A DNA stretch of 64,000 bases, taken from assembly GCF_964204645.1 (NCBI RefSeq), contig NC_134027.1, positions 21,440,485 through 21,504,484 on the forward strand, written 5' to 3'. The first letter of the stretch is position 1. The number at the start of each line of letters is the position of its first letter. The translations under genes and the position numbers were made by a program. The notes under the pieces were generated by a model that saw only the letters and a program-made list of their open reading frames with translations, was not told the DNA's origin and did no database searches. Source of the stretch: Tubulanus polymorphus. Its lineage: Eukaryota; Nemertea; Palaeonemertea; Tubulaniformes; Tubulanidae. This document shows, piece after piece, positions 1 through 13,400 of this stretch.

Positions 1-2632
1 CCCTTGCGCGCGTTTGCATTTAATAAACAGCAATATAGTACATCTCTCTCCACAAACAATGGTTTCCGGTGTTATAATTGCGTGATTTGAAACATGAATT
101 CGACATCATCTTCACTGCTATATTGCAATTTTGATATAACAGATGGGTGCTCAATCATCGTCCGCAAACTTTCCATAATTCCTCTCCGTCGATGAATTAA
201 TCAAAGAGGCGGCCAGACGTTCCCAGCTGAACAGACACAACGCAACGGGATTTTACGTGATCAACAATTTCCGGCGGTGTATCTCCACTTTCATTTAATC
301 AAAAGCAGTTTGTACTGAATTTTCCCTATAGAATAATCAATTCGTTCTCGTTATTGTCTCATTTACGATCAAAATTCTGGATTTAATATCGAACCTAGTA
401 ACAGCGTATTAACGAATCTTCACAAAAAAATGATACCGTTATGTAAGGTTATTTTTTAAACTAAAATTACCGTCCCGCCGCTATTCATTATCTAATATCG
501 TCTATTATCGCTTTCACGTAACATTGCGTGTGCGGATGATTACTGGATGGTGATAGAACGAGGGTCTTCCGTAATTTTATCGATATTAGTTTCAATTATT
601 GTTTTTATTCGGCAATTTCGTCATCATCATTTTTCATCTAACGAGACTTTATGAGAGATTTCTAACTCATTTATACGGAGCCTCTCGGATGTGACATGGT
701 GAAGGTCTCTTTTCCGTGCGAACGAGATCTTTTTTTCTTAGGAATGAAATGCTTTTCATTCGAATAAAACTTTTTTTCGAGGGAATGGAAGGTTTTTCGT
801 TCGAAAAAAAGTCTTTTGTCAAAGGAAATGCAATTCGTAGCCAGAGATCAACTCCATAACTTCCTTATATTCATCAATCCTTCTAATCTGTGTATTACCT
901 TACCCTGTATCTAAAAATGTATAGAAAAAAAACAAAATTATCGTATCATTCTCATTTCGTCATGTGAAAATAACTGATAAGTTTGTTTCACTGAAACGAA
1001 AAGATTGTCTCGTCCCTGCCAATAAAAATATTTGTCACCACGTCATTACCACCGGGATTGCGTACATTGAACATTTTTTGACAAAATCGATGGTACAGTG
1101 TATCTAATATCTGAAAGTGTGGGGATTTATCCAAATCCCATCTGATAAGTGTGAAAATAAAGCTTCTAGTTTATCATCCACAAGTTTGGGATTTGTCTGA
1201 TAAATGCCATAGTCATAGTGCTGAGAATACAAGCGGTTTATCCGTCACACTTTTTTATTTGCTTCAAGGCAATTACATTGTAGGAATATTGTCGATTTAG
1301 CGGACATCATAAAACTAGAATATCATCCGATCCCTCGGATCGGTGTTCAACCTAGAAAAAAAGTACAACATGCAGATCACATAAGGTTTTTCCCAGAAAA
1401 GAAGATTCATGAAAATTAACATAAAATTTATGGACACTTTTACAAAAAAATAAGGAATCGGTGAATCAAAAAATGCATCTAGAAAATGATTAGGTATCTA
1501 GCGGTATCTCAAAAACGAAACATGGCTGGAGATCTTCATGTGAATCATGTGATTTATAGATGAAATGTATATATGTGATGATTAGTACATTGGATGGCAA
1601 TTATAAATCAGGGGCATTTGACATAATTTTCAGAATTGGTATTTAGACTCAACCTAAACACTGTATTATCGTATTATGATCAGTAATCAAATGTATACAT
1701 CAAGTACATTTACACAAATTGCCTACATGTATACATTGCATATACTATCAGTATCATTACCAAATTATCCACTATCGCTGTATTTGGTGACCTATCCAAA
1801 ATAGAGTAATGCTTCATCGAATGGTTGGTAATTTTGATAAGGTAAAACCGTGGGCATTTTATTAAGAAAGCCAGCAACATGACCTTTCTCGACAATTTTG
1901 ACATGCTGAATCCCAAAATCAATGTTACCAAGCTGTATTTTGAATTTAACATTGGCAAAATTTGAAATTTCAAAATGGCCGCCAAATTGACCAAAATCTA
2001 TAGAATATATTCATCATAATATTTACAAATCAAACTAATTGTTATACATGACGAACAAAATGTTGAACCTATTTTTACATAGTTAGGCCTAATATGTATT
2101 CAAAATAACTATAATAGTACACAAATAACAACTGCTTCTTTTTATATGTCATTAAATTTATTAAGACACTACTTCATCAAATATTCCGAGTATTTGAAAT
2201 GATATTCATGTTCATGTAGCCGAACTTAAATCATTTTTAACAAGTATAAGCTTATTCTACCCTAATCTAACGCACTATACAATACGTACGAACTCCAAGG
2301 ACCTCCTTCCTTCGATAAATATTCGAATAAATATTTACCATCCTTGGGTATGAGAGGAAATTAGGACGATGATGGCTGTTCTAATTAAATCAGAGTTTTT
2401 GAATTATTTAGGTTAGAATCATGCGTAGATTGAAGAATTTCAGATTTATTTCATTAGTCTTTTCGTCGAAGTGTTTAGAATAACGACTTCTCCCTGTGTA
2501 AATCTGAACCCCACACCGCTGCAACCTACCCTGCATCTCGTATCGTCTCTATGTAGAAATGAACCCGGATTCGGAAAATATTTATCGTTTGATAAATATT
2601 GACATCAGTGAGAACGGGCAAATGGGTGCTCA
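1..2632. other. Intergenic DNA, no gene seen
   Basis: AT-rich sequence with frequent stops in all frames. No exon with a domain, no RNA gene and no clear transposon ends were found. The stretch at about 660-830 resembles the segment at 4095-4190 and 4953-5048 (an 'acggagcctc' start followed by alternating ttttc and gaa tracts), so it is probably a diverged dispersed repeat. Confidence 0.5.
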
Positions 2633-2638
2633 TATAAA
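2633..2638 (+). promoter_or_regulatory. TATA box of first secretory exon
   Basis: TATAAA lies 83 bp upstream of the ATG at 2716. The sequence from the box onward (catataaagc, then a gat-att-tagt stretch) is recognisably related to the promoters at 3664 and 4522, so these are paralogous promoters. Confidence 0.6.
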
Positions 2639-2715
2639 GCAAGCGCGTGATTAGATATTGTTTAGTTATCGGACGGTCCAGCCAGTAGCCAGAGGGGTTC
2701 CTGTAAATTTCGACG

Positions 2716-2822
2716 ATGAATTCCAGTGCGGCTTATGTGACGTTGTTGTTATTTGGTTTAACTGTTAGTGAAGTGAAATCGTCGGTCACTGGAGCTATTC
2801 AATGCGATGAGCTTACAAAATC
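2716..2822 (+). CDS. First coding exon, small secreted protein (partial)
   Basis: The ATG opens about 35 codons encoding a hydrophobic signal peptide (core YVTLLLFGLTV) and a short polar tail with one Cys. The exon ends at a consensus GTAAGT donor in phase 2. Promoter, length, phase and a shared VTG motif show it is a diverged paralogue of the first exons at 3742 and 4600. No matching second exon was found before 3600. It may have lost its downstream part, or it may splice to the distant exon at 10659, which accepts the same phase, as an alternative first exon of the CAP gene. The function is unknown. Confidence 0.5.
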
Positions 2823-2887
2823 GTAAGTATGATATGATATGTAATAATATAAGTCCATTTTACATCAAAGTGTTCATTTTACTTGAT

Positions 2888-3145
2888 TTACCCTCGCCCG
2901 GGCCAAATTTGGCCTGACCAAAAACGTCGGACCAGGCCCGAGCCAAATTTTAGCACAAGACAAATGATTGCGTTTGAATTGCAACTAGCACCGGTAATGA
3001 TCCACTTCCCTTTGTTTGAGCATTATTGAGTATCGAGTGAATGTTTGCGTGTTAAGGTGCTCTCTTATTAGGCACGGGTCAAATTTGGCCCGAGCTTGAT
3101 CGGTGCCAATTTGGCCCGGGCCAAATCGTCCCCGTGTGATCGCGG
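2888..3145. mobile_element. MITE-like inverted-repeat element
   Basis: The left end reads gcccgggccaaatttggc and the right end carries the complementary ggcccgggccaaat arm, about 250 bp apart. A diverged single arm recurs at about 8846-8900 in the CAP gene intron. There is no coding capacity. Boundaries are approximate and no target duplication was identified. Confidence 0.5.
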
Positions 3146-3663
3146 CTTATATCAGCTGAACATACTTATTTGGCTAGTAGCACGACTAACGTGAAGTGAC
3201 TGACCTGACTGACCGTCGTCGCCTGAGGCATAGAAGGTTTTCTACAAGCTATTGTTCCTAGAGCGTGAAATGCATTCCAACGCCTCGGGGCACAACAGCA
3301 ATTCTCTAGGACCGCTCAACAGAAGTGTCCAGAGAAATAGAAGTGTCCAGAACCAAACACTTGTTTGAAAATATTTCAAGCCAAGACATTAACATACTTT
3401 GAAATAGATATGTAAATCTGCGATATTGTGGGAGGACGTTAAAATCAAACCACCCAACTACATTGAGATAACTTTGTTTCATTCAAAATCGTTAGAAAGA
3501 AATTGACATTGCGAGGGAGAGGCCGAAACTGTGGCGATATCGATAATGAAAACTTGTTGGTAGCCGATGATGTGCGTGTCGCGATAACTGTTTAGATTTA
3601 ATAAGATACCGCATTCACGACGTGTAATTTATAGCAATATCAATGAGCAATATCGGAACTTCA

Positions 3664-3669
3664 TATAAA
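3664..3669 (+). promoter_or_regulatory. TATA box, copy 1
   Basis: TATAAA lies 78 bp upstream of the start codon at 3742, the same spacing as in the duplicate. An ATG at 3643 lies upstream of this box and is therefore not the likely start. Confidence 0.6.
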
Positions 3670-3741
3670 GCACAACACGGCGTAAGATATTATTTAGTAA
3701 TCGTTCGGATCAGTAGCAAGATAGTTTGGAAACCTTGCACC

Positions 3742-4082
3742 ATGGAGTTGAAGGCTATGTTACTGTTGTTGATAGGTCTAATCGGTAGGGTTGATTCAGA
3801 AGTAACAGGACCAGTAAATCAAGCAGAAGCTTTGACATCGTGAGTATAACGCTCGGCCTCTTGCAGTGGAGCGAGAAACTACTTCTTTCAATACAAAATA
3901 CCTACGTTTTATTCACATGATAACTATTCACTCATTACATTTATCAAAATGATGTTTATTTCGATACATTCGGTTATTTCAGTAAGGCTATAAATGATAT
4001 GATCGACTCGCAAATTAGAGGTTTGAAACCACCCAGTGAATTCGAATATAACACGACTATGATATGTTTCATAAAATTCTAA
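3742..4082 (+). CDS. Small secreted protein, copy 1 (two exons)
   Basis: Inferred exons are 3742-3839 and 3983-4082. Exon 1 encodes a signal peptide (MELKAMLLLLIGLIG) and ends in phase 2 at GTGAGT. Exon 2 follows a ttatttcag acceptor, reads on in frame and stops at TAA 4080-4082, giving about 65 residues. The mature part is short, with one Cys and no recognised domain. Exon 2 has a faint likeness (I..MID.QIRGL) to the start of the CAP domain encoded at 10659, so these may be truncated CAP paralogues. The sequence right after the stop belongs to a dispersed repeat, which may have cut the gene short. This start is preferred because it follows the TATA box. Confidence 0.5.
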
Positions 4083-4521
4083 GTGCCATTTGGCTCATAC
4101 AGAGCCCCGGAGGTGACACGATGAAAATGTTTTTGAACGAAATGATTTTCATGGCCACGAAACCTTTTTTCATTCGGAAGAAAAGATTATTTAGTTCACA
4201 CCAACCCTTGAGGTCAGTTCCACCGTCAAGTAGGATTAAACGGATTATTTTATCTCATTTGGTTCATGAATTGTCTTCATAATAGAAATAGTCTGTTGAA
4301 TGCTGCTACGCGCGCCTGAGTAACTTTACGAAACTCTCAACGCGTGTGATTGGCATTGAGCCGTTAAAAGAAATTAATTGAGAAAATTTCATTCGAACGA
4401 TCCGCGCTGATTAAGTAGTAAATTAATCTTAAGTTCAATCTATATTTGATGAACACTAATAAGATACCGCATTCACGACGTGTAATTTATAGCAATATCA
4501 ATGAGCAATATCGGAACTTCA

Positions 4522-4527
4522 TATAAA
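4522..4527 (+). promoter_or_regulatory. TATA box, copy 2
   Basis: Identical to the box at 3664 and in the same position relative to its start codon at 4600. Confidence 0.6.
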
Positions 4528-4599
4528 GCACAACACGGCGTAAGATATTATTTAGTAATCGTTCGGATCAGTAGCAAGATAGTTTGGAAACCTTGCACC

Positions 4600-4940
4600 A
4601 TGGAGTTGAAGGCTATGTTACTGTTGTTGATAGGTCTAATCGGTAGGGTTGATTCAGAAGTAACAGGACCAGTAAATCAAGCAGAAGCTTTGACATCGTG
4701 AGTATAACGCTCGGCCTCTTGCAGTGGAGCGAGAAACTACTTCTTTCAATACAAAATACCTACGTTTTATTCACATGATAACTATTCACTCATTACATTT
4801 ATCAAAATGATGTTTATTTCGATACATTCGGTTATTTCAGTAAGGCTATAAATGATATGATCGACTCGCAAATTAGAGGTTTGAAACCACCCAGTGAATT
4901 CGAATATAACACGACTATGATATGTTTCATAAAATTCTAA
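4600..4940 (+). CDS. Small secreted protein, copy 2 (two exons)
   Basis: Inferred exons are 4600-4697 and 4841-4940. They are identical in sequence to the exons of copy 1, including signal peptide, phase-2 donor, acceptor and stop. The predicted product is therefore the same roughly 65-residue secreted protein of unknown function. Promoter and both exons were duplicated whole, so both copies should be expressed alike if the duplication is real. Confidence 0.5.
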
Positions 4941-5315
4941 GTGCCATTTGGCTCATACAGAGCCCCGGAGGTGACACGATGAAAATGTTTTTGAACGAAA
5001 TGATTTTCATGGCCACGAAACCTTTTTTCATTCGGAAGAAAAGATTATTTAGTTCACACCAACCCTTGAGGTCAGTTCCACCGTCAAGTGGGATTAAACG
5101 GATTATTTTATCTCATTTGGTTCATGAATTGTCTTCATAATAGAAATAGTCTGTTGAATGCTGCTACGCGCGCCTGAGTAACTTTACGAAACTCTCAACG
5201 CGTGTGATTGGCATTGAGCCGTTAAAAGAAATTAATTGAGAAAATTTCATTCGAACGATCCGCGCTGATTAAGTAGTAAATTAATCTTAAGTTCAATCTA
5301 TATTTGATGAACACT

Positions 5316-7206
5316 TGAATGATGAAAGCTAATCCAACGGCAAGTTAAACTCGATCCTTACAAATTAAATTCTACACTCTCTGAATGCCATTCGATACTT
5401 TAAAGATAGATCTAGCTGATTCTAGCAAATATTCTAAAAAAATTAGAACATAGTAAGGCCTGTGCTAATGCTTTGCATTTGTATAATATGACAAATTGCT
5501 GACCCATAATTTCTTTTTTTGGTTATATTGGTTAAAAGATTATTAAATACAAAAATCGATGTAAATAGTGTGAAACAGAGAATAATTTTTTCCGAGTATA
5601 GATTAGGCAATTCAATACCTTAGTTCCGTGTACCTAAATCTTCAGGGCCAAGTTTCACAATGTACATGTAGGCCTATAATTCGTTGATGCCTCATCTACT
5701 GCCAGTGCCAACCAATGAATTCCGTATTTAAACGATGTTGGCTGATTCGGGGTGTTAATATACGTACAAATCATGTACTACCACAACTCTTGAGTGTGAG
5801 GGCTTTTTGACACAAGTGTCGGCATCAATTTTCTCAAGTTTGTGCGGCCCTCTGTAGGGTGTGAAAAAAGGTAAGTCAAGTAAGTGACAAAAACCTCTTG
5901 GGAATTCGAAGAAGGTGATAAGAAGAGCTAACGTGTTTTAATGCTTCCTTTTATCAAGAAAATGAAATTCGTCGAAGCGTATGAAAAAGTGCGTTCATGT
6001 TGACTCTCCTCGGACAAGGGCAAGGATTACATAAATAATTCAACCTAAATCACAACTGTGGAACCGGAAGCATGTATGCAAATGGAGCGCTAGAATGCCA
6101 GAACACGAAAACAAAACAAAAAGACGCCGAATTTTCTATAAACACCAGTTTTCTTCTTAACGCCAAACCAAATTCAGTAATGAAAAAGGCCGAATGGCGT
6201 TAAATTTTACGATATGCAAATGAGGTTTCTAGAACACCGGCGCCAAAGATGAATATCAGGGTTACTGTGGCCCGAATGGGACATCACCATCTAATCTGAA
6301 GTTTCCCCCGTTTTCTGCTAGGGTTCACCGCTGAAATGATGGAACGGAAAAGTTGGGTGATAATTTTCACGGCCATATTGTGTTAGGTAAACAGAGCGTA
6401 ATTATTAAAATAGAGCTGTCAAATATGTGTCGACTTCAATTTACTATGCCATTTACAAGTCTTGACAAACACTAATTTGAAAGAGAATTTTGATAGATTA
6501 CGTCTGCAAATAATTCGATTAGTATTTCAAAAGTGATTTTGCCGACGGGGCGACCATTTCCACCGATGACAGACACCGATTCACATCAGATTTCAAACGA
6601 GGAGGATTTAGAGATTTTATCGCTTAACTCGGATTTTAGAACTTCTTAATCGACGCTTTTGGTGATAAATCTAGGAAAGTATGTAGGATTTGACGGCAGG
6701 GAAAAGAACTTGTCTTATCAACGTTAAATGGATGCTGGTGCATTTTCGCGATTTATTCGCATCACTATCATTCGTTATAGAAGTATTATATTTGAATGTC
6801 GTTTTGACGCAATGAAATCATTTAATTTCTCGGTACATGGTACAATTTATAGATATATTCATTGGGGCAAAATATTTAGCAGATCCGGTGTCCATTGAAA
6901 CGGTACTATTGATTATTATATTGCATGTTGAATGTTAATACATTTTTTGCATCTCACTTAACCCAGCAGGTGCTTCATATTTAAGAGCTTATCATTGCAT
7001 ATCGCATAGACAGACTACAATCATTAATTTCTGTATTAGTACGGTGGATAATTTGCGTGAAGCCGGGATTTCCTTAAAGTATGGATACACGTGTACATAT
7101 TCAAAGTGATAGCATTAATTGTCGATAGAAAAAGTTGTGAAACTAGCGAAAATTACTTAAACGTGCCTGAATAATTATTTTATCGAAAACGCGCGGAGAG
7201 CACCAA
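5316..7206. other. Intergenic DNA with a decayed repeat
   Basis: No gene was seen. About 6085-6290 is a decayed relative of the GGCGCC-rich elements at 11351-12190 and 15166-15430: it keeps the order 'ccagaac...aaaac...cgcc...ttttct' and ends near 'gtggcccgaatgg'. The rest is unassigned. Confidence 0.45.
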
Positions 7207-7214
7207 TATAAACA
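7207..7214 (+). promoter_or_regulatory. Possible TATA box of the CAP gene
   Basis: TATAAACA lies about 190 bp upstream of the ATG at 7401, leaving room for a 5' UTR of about 160 nt. The assignment rests on sequence and position only. Confidence 0.35.
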
Positions 7215-7400
7215 TAGATCATTTGCACTTCGATACGTAGTATAAAATTCCATCTGGAATCCTAGCAAATGTAATATAATCAATTTTCACATCTATTTTT
7301 CGTATATTATCTAAAATTTATAGTCGATTAAGAAGTTTTAATGCTTGAGTTCATTTATTAGACTCAAGAATCAGTGTCGTTTGAGCGGAACTGCTTGGAA

Positions 7401-10400
7401 ATGTTACTGGTTTTCATGTTTCAGCTGATCGCTGTAGCGCGGGCAGCAGAGGATACGACGGTGTAAGTAACGAACTGTTTAACATAATTTCACTCTTGAG
7501 GGAAATAAACTGTTTAAGAGAAGAACCTGTAAAATATTGTAGGAAATATTGAAATGTCTTATTTCAAATTTTGTGTGGGTCTATCGTGTCACTGGAATTT
7601 AGAATTATTACTTATCTGGATTGGGTGACGTAGGAAATTGAAAAAAAAGGATTCTATTTTTCAAGATCTGGCGAAAAATCAGCGTCGCATCAATATCCGG
7701 AGACTGAGAATAAATTTTAAGCATCCAAATGATATAGCAGTTAAACCCACCTTCCTAACATATACAATATACCTATGTATTAAAAATACAAAAATATATA
7801 GATCGTAATTGGTACGAACTTTCATTCAAACTGAATGGATTAATTGCACGATTGACTCTAAAACGAAATCGTTTTAGAGTCCATGATTATACCATGGGCA
7901 CAGGAACTCAAGTTTATATGTCTATGGTTCAACTACTTACGATTTCAAGAAAAATTTGAAGGGCATTCAGTTTGTATAAGAAGGGCGCAAGGTGTCACCG
8001 TGAAGCCTCAAACGGGGAGCTTGGTATCCTCTATCTGAAAATGTTGAAAATTGATAACAACATCATTTTCCAGACTTCATTTTCCAAAATTGTTTGATAT
8101 ATATACTAATTATTATGTTTTCAATGGCAAAGTTTTGTGGAACCCTTCAGGATTTATTAGGGGTATTAGATGAGATGACCCCTAAATCTGCCATTTGATT
8201 TCCGTATAAGAGGCTTAAAGTAAAGATAATTTTGTGTGAGTCTGAGAGGAGTCGCTTGGAATGAATCTAGACGTTTTCAGACAAATGTCGAAATTGAACA
8301 TTTGGCACTAATTGTCATTATAAAGATACCATGCGGCGTTGGATGGCCTTGGATTTACAGCTATGTAATCGTTTTCGAGCTTCGTAGTGCTCTGTTCGGG
8401 GTTTAAAGTTGTTAGTGTCTTTATTCGTAGGAGGAAACTCATCCAAAGTTTGAAACAGCTTTCTGATCTGAACATTAGTTGGCCTCCTTCCCATTGCTAC
8501 GTATATACGTGCTACCTTCAATCATGAAACTAGTCTTGAACGTGAGACCCATGGGCGAGTTGCTCAAGACTTGGTTATAGTTAACCAGTGGATATTTGAA
8601 ACGATTGAAAGTTCATTGTTGCTATTACATTAATCCACCGGTTATCTTTAACCAACTTTTGGGCAACTGGCCCCTGGCATTGTAGAACTGAATGTTGCGA
8701 ATCAAATTTGCTCCGTGCCAAGTGACTGAGCGCGTTCACACATGAATAACTCGTTAACTTTTTACTAAATAAAGCGATGCATTGGCGAGCGCGTGAGTCA
8801 GTTCCGGAACCAGATTCACACGGGATGAGTTGATACATGTTCAAATTCGGCACGAGCCTGATCCGACATTTTTGGTCGGGCCAAGTTTGCAACTCGCGCT
8901 TATCTTACATGTTCGGTTCTTTGAAAATACAGATGTATTAAGTTGTTTTGCAGCCTTGTGTATTCATTTTCATATTGTACAAATTGTTGTATATAATTTA
9001 CTTCTGAAATGAATAAATGAATATGCTTAGGTACAGGTGTTTTTTTTCAAAAACGAAGAAAAAACCTTTTCGCACCAGAATAGCACAAAAACGGAATATA
9101 AGATTAATACTTTCATTTTTTGGTCTTTTCAGTTTATCAACCAAAGGTATGTATATGTACGTTTTGTATATCGTAAAAGTTGACCACAAGAACTTAGCTT
9201 CATGACCAGGTTCATGACTGGTGATAGATTAGATCGTGTTAACTTTCATTCTGCCTTATTGATTTTTCTTTTATGAGTTTTTATTTGAGCCTACATGATT
9301 TCGATGTTTCTATTATGTTCTTAAAGTCATCTTAGGAATATTGACGTATTCCTGGATATAGCTATAATGATACTAAAACCGCACGAAAAGACTATAGATG
9401 AAACACTCTTCCCGTGTTGTAAAGTTCTGGATGGAAGACATCCTCAGTTGTCAGGTTTTGCCAACAGAAACCCGGGCCGCAGACCCTTCATTGTTCTATT
9501 ACAACGCCCAGGATTTCTTAGGCGCACAGGTAGCTGCTTATTGCTCAATTAGATGCGTGGTGTTGATATAGTGAATCTACCGGTGAAAAACAACGCATCG
9601 GATTGGCTTAAAATACGTAGACCGGTGGCTGCAGAGCGGCAACCTGTCCAGCCGAGAAATCTTGGGCGGTGTAATGGAACAATGAAGGGTCTGTCGTCGG
9701 GTTGTGTTGTGTTGGTTTGAGCTCTGGCGGGAGGCAATCAGACCCTGGCAAGCGAGGATGGATGAATATGAGATTTCTAATATAATGAGGATCAATTTAA
9801 ACAAAAGATTCTGCAATTTAAACCGACCTTGCAACTACATCTGTACTTCGATTTCCGATTTCCAAGATAAACTCTTTGGGCCAGTTTTATAGACTAGAAT
9901 TAACTTTAACCCAGGGGCTAATTTTCAACAAGATTAGCTCCCGGGTTAAAGTTGTTACCAGTCTATAAAACCGGGCCCTAGTTTCGTGATGTGTCGGGAT
10001 GTAAGGGACACCAAAGTCAAATCAAATAAAATGAAAAATGAATCGATCGAATTATAGAAATTTCGAAATCAAAAATGGTATTGAATAAAACTTTAAGAAT
10101 GAAAAATGTTCACTATAAGAATATAAGATATCTCTCTGAGATAATCTTTTGTTCCACGTTTCGCCTAAATACACGTCAGCCATCTTCACGAATAGATATT
10201 AGCTCGAGGAATCTCCTAACACGTTCTATTCTCATTGTGGGATTTAAGCTTGCTTTTATCTTAAAGTTTATTTAGAATACTAGAAATATTTCGGTTACTT
10301 CCTACCACCCATCTTCAGTCTAAAATGATGTATCAAATAACTAACTACGTATAAACTAAGACACGAGGAATTCTACCCGAAATATTTCTAGCATTTTATA

Positions 10401-13400
10401 CAAATCTTTGATTCGTTCAGCAATTGTGGGAATTGACATTAATTGTTTCGTCGCGGATATTTTGATCTTACTGATTCACAAGAACAGAATGTTTCATCAA
10501 TGCTTATTATTTTGTTATGTTGGTATTTAGTTAGGTATTGCATTCAAGTAACAAATTACGATGTTCTTCATTTTTCACAAATATGGATGCTTCGCCTACT
10601 GAAAAAAACCTAAATGAAGATGGGAACTATTTACTAATTATTTTTTTATAGTTTGTAGCGGTTCTATTAAGGGATTGATAACACCGGATGATAAATCACG
10701 AATTGTAGCCTTCCTCAACGATAAACGCAGGGCTCTGCAAAAATCCAATATGTTTGAAGTTGTAAGTTCATTTTCAAATGACAGTTGTATTTTTAGATGA
10801 TTCTTGTATTCGTGAAACTATTTTAATATTTTCATCCATGATTTAATTTTTTTTGTATATCTATGTGCAGACTTGGGATGATGATTTGGCGGATTTAGCA
10901 GAAGGCTTCTCGAGAGCGTGTATATTCGGACATGGTATGATGAACCGGTACGTATGTTTACAGTAACATGTCTTAATTCAATTAAGTTGATAATCATAAT
11001 TTATGGAATGCTCGAATGAAGAGATATGGTGGTGAACCATGAACCAAGATGATCTCGGACTGGGCTTATATCCAGTCTATACAACTGGGCCCTGGTCTGT
11101 CTCTTGATTCACTGGCGTTCCATTCAAATTCTGACCATATGGAAATTTCAATCTTTTAAGATGTGACAAAACAGATACTACCGGTAGAACAGTTATGAAA
11201 GAAATGTTTGGTCAGAATTCGGCTTACTCCATGGGTAAAGGTTCAACCGACTTTGAAACGGTATTGAAAGGATGGTTTAGCGAGAAACCGCTGTTCGATG
11301 AAAGCACGAACCGCTGTACTGAATTGTGCGGTCACTATCGGCAGGTAATTATGGTGGCTGATTCGGGCCATACTAAAAATATTTCCGTACGGCTAAGGGA
11401 ACGATAAAAAAATCTTCACATTGGCCCGTTTTTTGGTTGTCTCGCACGAGAATTCGAAACCTTTTGGTTTTCTAGCGCGAGAAAACAAAACATTTTGGTT
11501 TGAAAAAAAATTGTCTCACTTGCTAGTATGGTGGCTGATAAGGGCCATAGCGTAAAATTCCTGGTATTTAAATGAGGGCGCCAGACCGCCAGAACGCCAA
11601 AACGAAAAAAAACGTCAAATTTTCTCTAAAAGTTCGTTTTGGCGCGCCAAAACAAAGAAAATTCCGTTTTGGCGCCCTCGCCAAAACGAACTTTCATTTT
11701 GGCGCCCCCGCCAAAACGAACTTTCGTTTTGGCGCCCCCGCCAAAACAACGAAAAACGTCCAATTTTCTCTGAAAGTTCGTTTTGGCGCGCCAAAACGGA
11801 GAAAATTCCGTTTTGGCGCCCCCGCCAAAACAACGAAAAACGTCGAAATTTCTCTGAAAGTTCGTTTTGGCGCGCCAAAACAAAGAAAAGTTCGTTTTGG
11901 CGCGGTTATTTCCGTTTTGGCGCCCCCGCCAAAACAAGCATTCAACCACAGTAAAATTATTTTTCAATTTGGCGCGTTGATCTTGTGTGTAATTTGCATA
12001 AATTTGCATATATGAAAATATTTTACGTATATATACGTGGTTTGAAGTTCGTTTTGGCGGGGGCGCCAAAACGAAAGTTCGTTTTGGTGCCCCAAAAAAC
12101 ACCAAAAAAAACATGCAAATATGATAATATTTTATCGCTCCCCTAGCCGTACAGAAACTTTTTTTAGTACGGCCCAAATCAGCCACCGTAGGTAAATGAC
12201 ATCACGCGTCAGAAAAAGACCAACTAGACTCAAGTAATAAAAATAGGGATTATTTTGCAATATTCCGGTTACGTGAAATAATCAACACGATGATAAAAAT
12301 AATGCGCACTCATCTCAATTTACCGACTGTCATCAATTCGATCGTTAAGGCCTGTTCTTGTAGATGATGTATAGCCAGGTGACTAAAGTTGGATGTGCGT
12401 TGAAGTATTGTCCAGACGGTGTTTACGATTCGAAAACAGGGACGTCGAAAAACGGAGGAACAGTAGTCGTGTGTAACTTCGACTGGTGAGTTAGAATTTG
12501 TAATTCGTGAACAATTAGTGTCAAATGATATTGAAATGATGTTGAAAGTATCTCATTATTGGATATTATATATGGTCGCCCCTTTAATGTTACGACTTCG
12601 AGCAGAAATTTGTTCAATTTCAAAATAGCTCCCGCGTTCTAGGGTCAGTCACCTGAGGAATAGCTGATAAGAATGACTCGAATTTACGTATATGTTCATC
12701 TCGAAGGTTATGTCTTGTATAATAATTGCAATCATATATAGGTTCATGCCAAAAGAAGAAGTGTCGATATTTGAAAGTAAGGGCGATGCCTGTTCCACGT
12801 GTATTGGTCATACAGACGATAAGCAACAACTTACAAAATACATCACTTGCAATAAAGGATTATGTAGTAAGTGACTGAATAGCTTATACGTACCACAAGA
12901 ATTGAAGATGCAGTCACGGCTGCAATGTGCCCAGGTTCTAGCCTCCATTTTTAGCATCCTTTTTTCTCCCGTCTTGTTGCGTGATTTCTTTCTCTCTTTT
13001 TGAAAAACTATTTTATGACGTTTTGCCGGGTCTTCGATAGATCTTCAGACATTTGGTAGAAATCTTAACTTGAGAATCTCTAGTTTCTATGCAGGGCCGG
13101 CGGAACCGGTACGGCCACTACGGCCATGACCGGACCAATAATTTTGCCAAGGATGTTTCAAAATGTGTGTAATAAAATTCCTGCCACGCTGACGACCACA
13201 GGTCTATCTATGTTGTTTTTGTTTTCTGTGTAAACATAGGCTGGGCCCGGTGCCGTCGTCGTTGATGACATCATCGACACCGCCGTCACGATGTTGTACA
13301 CCGGGACGGTCTAACAAGTATACGGGGTACCTGTCTAGTAAAAAGCCATCGTATTGGAGTTTTTGGTCCGCAAGTTCTTAAGCTTTAAACTTTGGTCATT

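Larger units (their letters stand above)
3600..4457 (+). repeat. Tandem duplication, unit 1 (858 bp)
   Basis: This block is repeated immediately at 4458-5315 with the same length and, as far as could be read, one substitution (the codon in 'gtcaagtaggatt' versus 'gtcaagtgggatt'). Each unit carries a promoter and two exons of a small secreted-protein gene. The similarity implies a very recent duplication, gene conversion, or an assembly artefact. Confidence 0.95.
4458..5315 (+). repeat. Tandem duplication, unit 2 (858 bp)
   Basis: Second copy of the block at 3600-4457, offset exactly 858 bp, with no spacer. It ends at the shared 'gatgaacact', after which the sequence is unique. The single difference noticed lies outside the exons. 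Confidence 0.95.

Noticed and set aside
3643-3843. 66-codon frame starting at 3643 (and at 4501)
   Set aside because: It starts upstream of the TATA box; the signal peptide begins at the later ATG (3742 and 4600).
4064-4282. 72-codon frame (and its copy at 4922)
   Set aside because: Overlaps exon 2 in another frame and runs into dispersed repeat sequence.
8318-8521. 67-codon minus-strand frame
   Set aside because: Located in a CAP intron, with no recognisable family.
11572-12186. Overlapping open frames of 147 and 186 codons with repeated 'RFGAPAKT' or 'FWRGRQNE'
   Set aside because: Both strands are open because the DNA is a palindromic repeat array inside an intron; no signal, domain or splice support.
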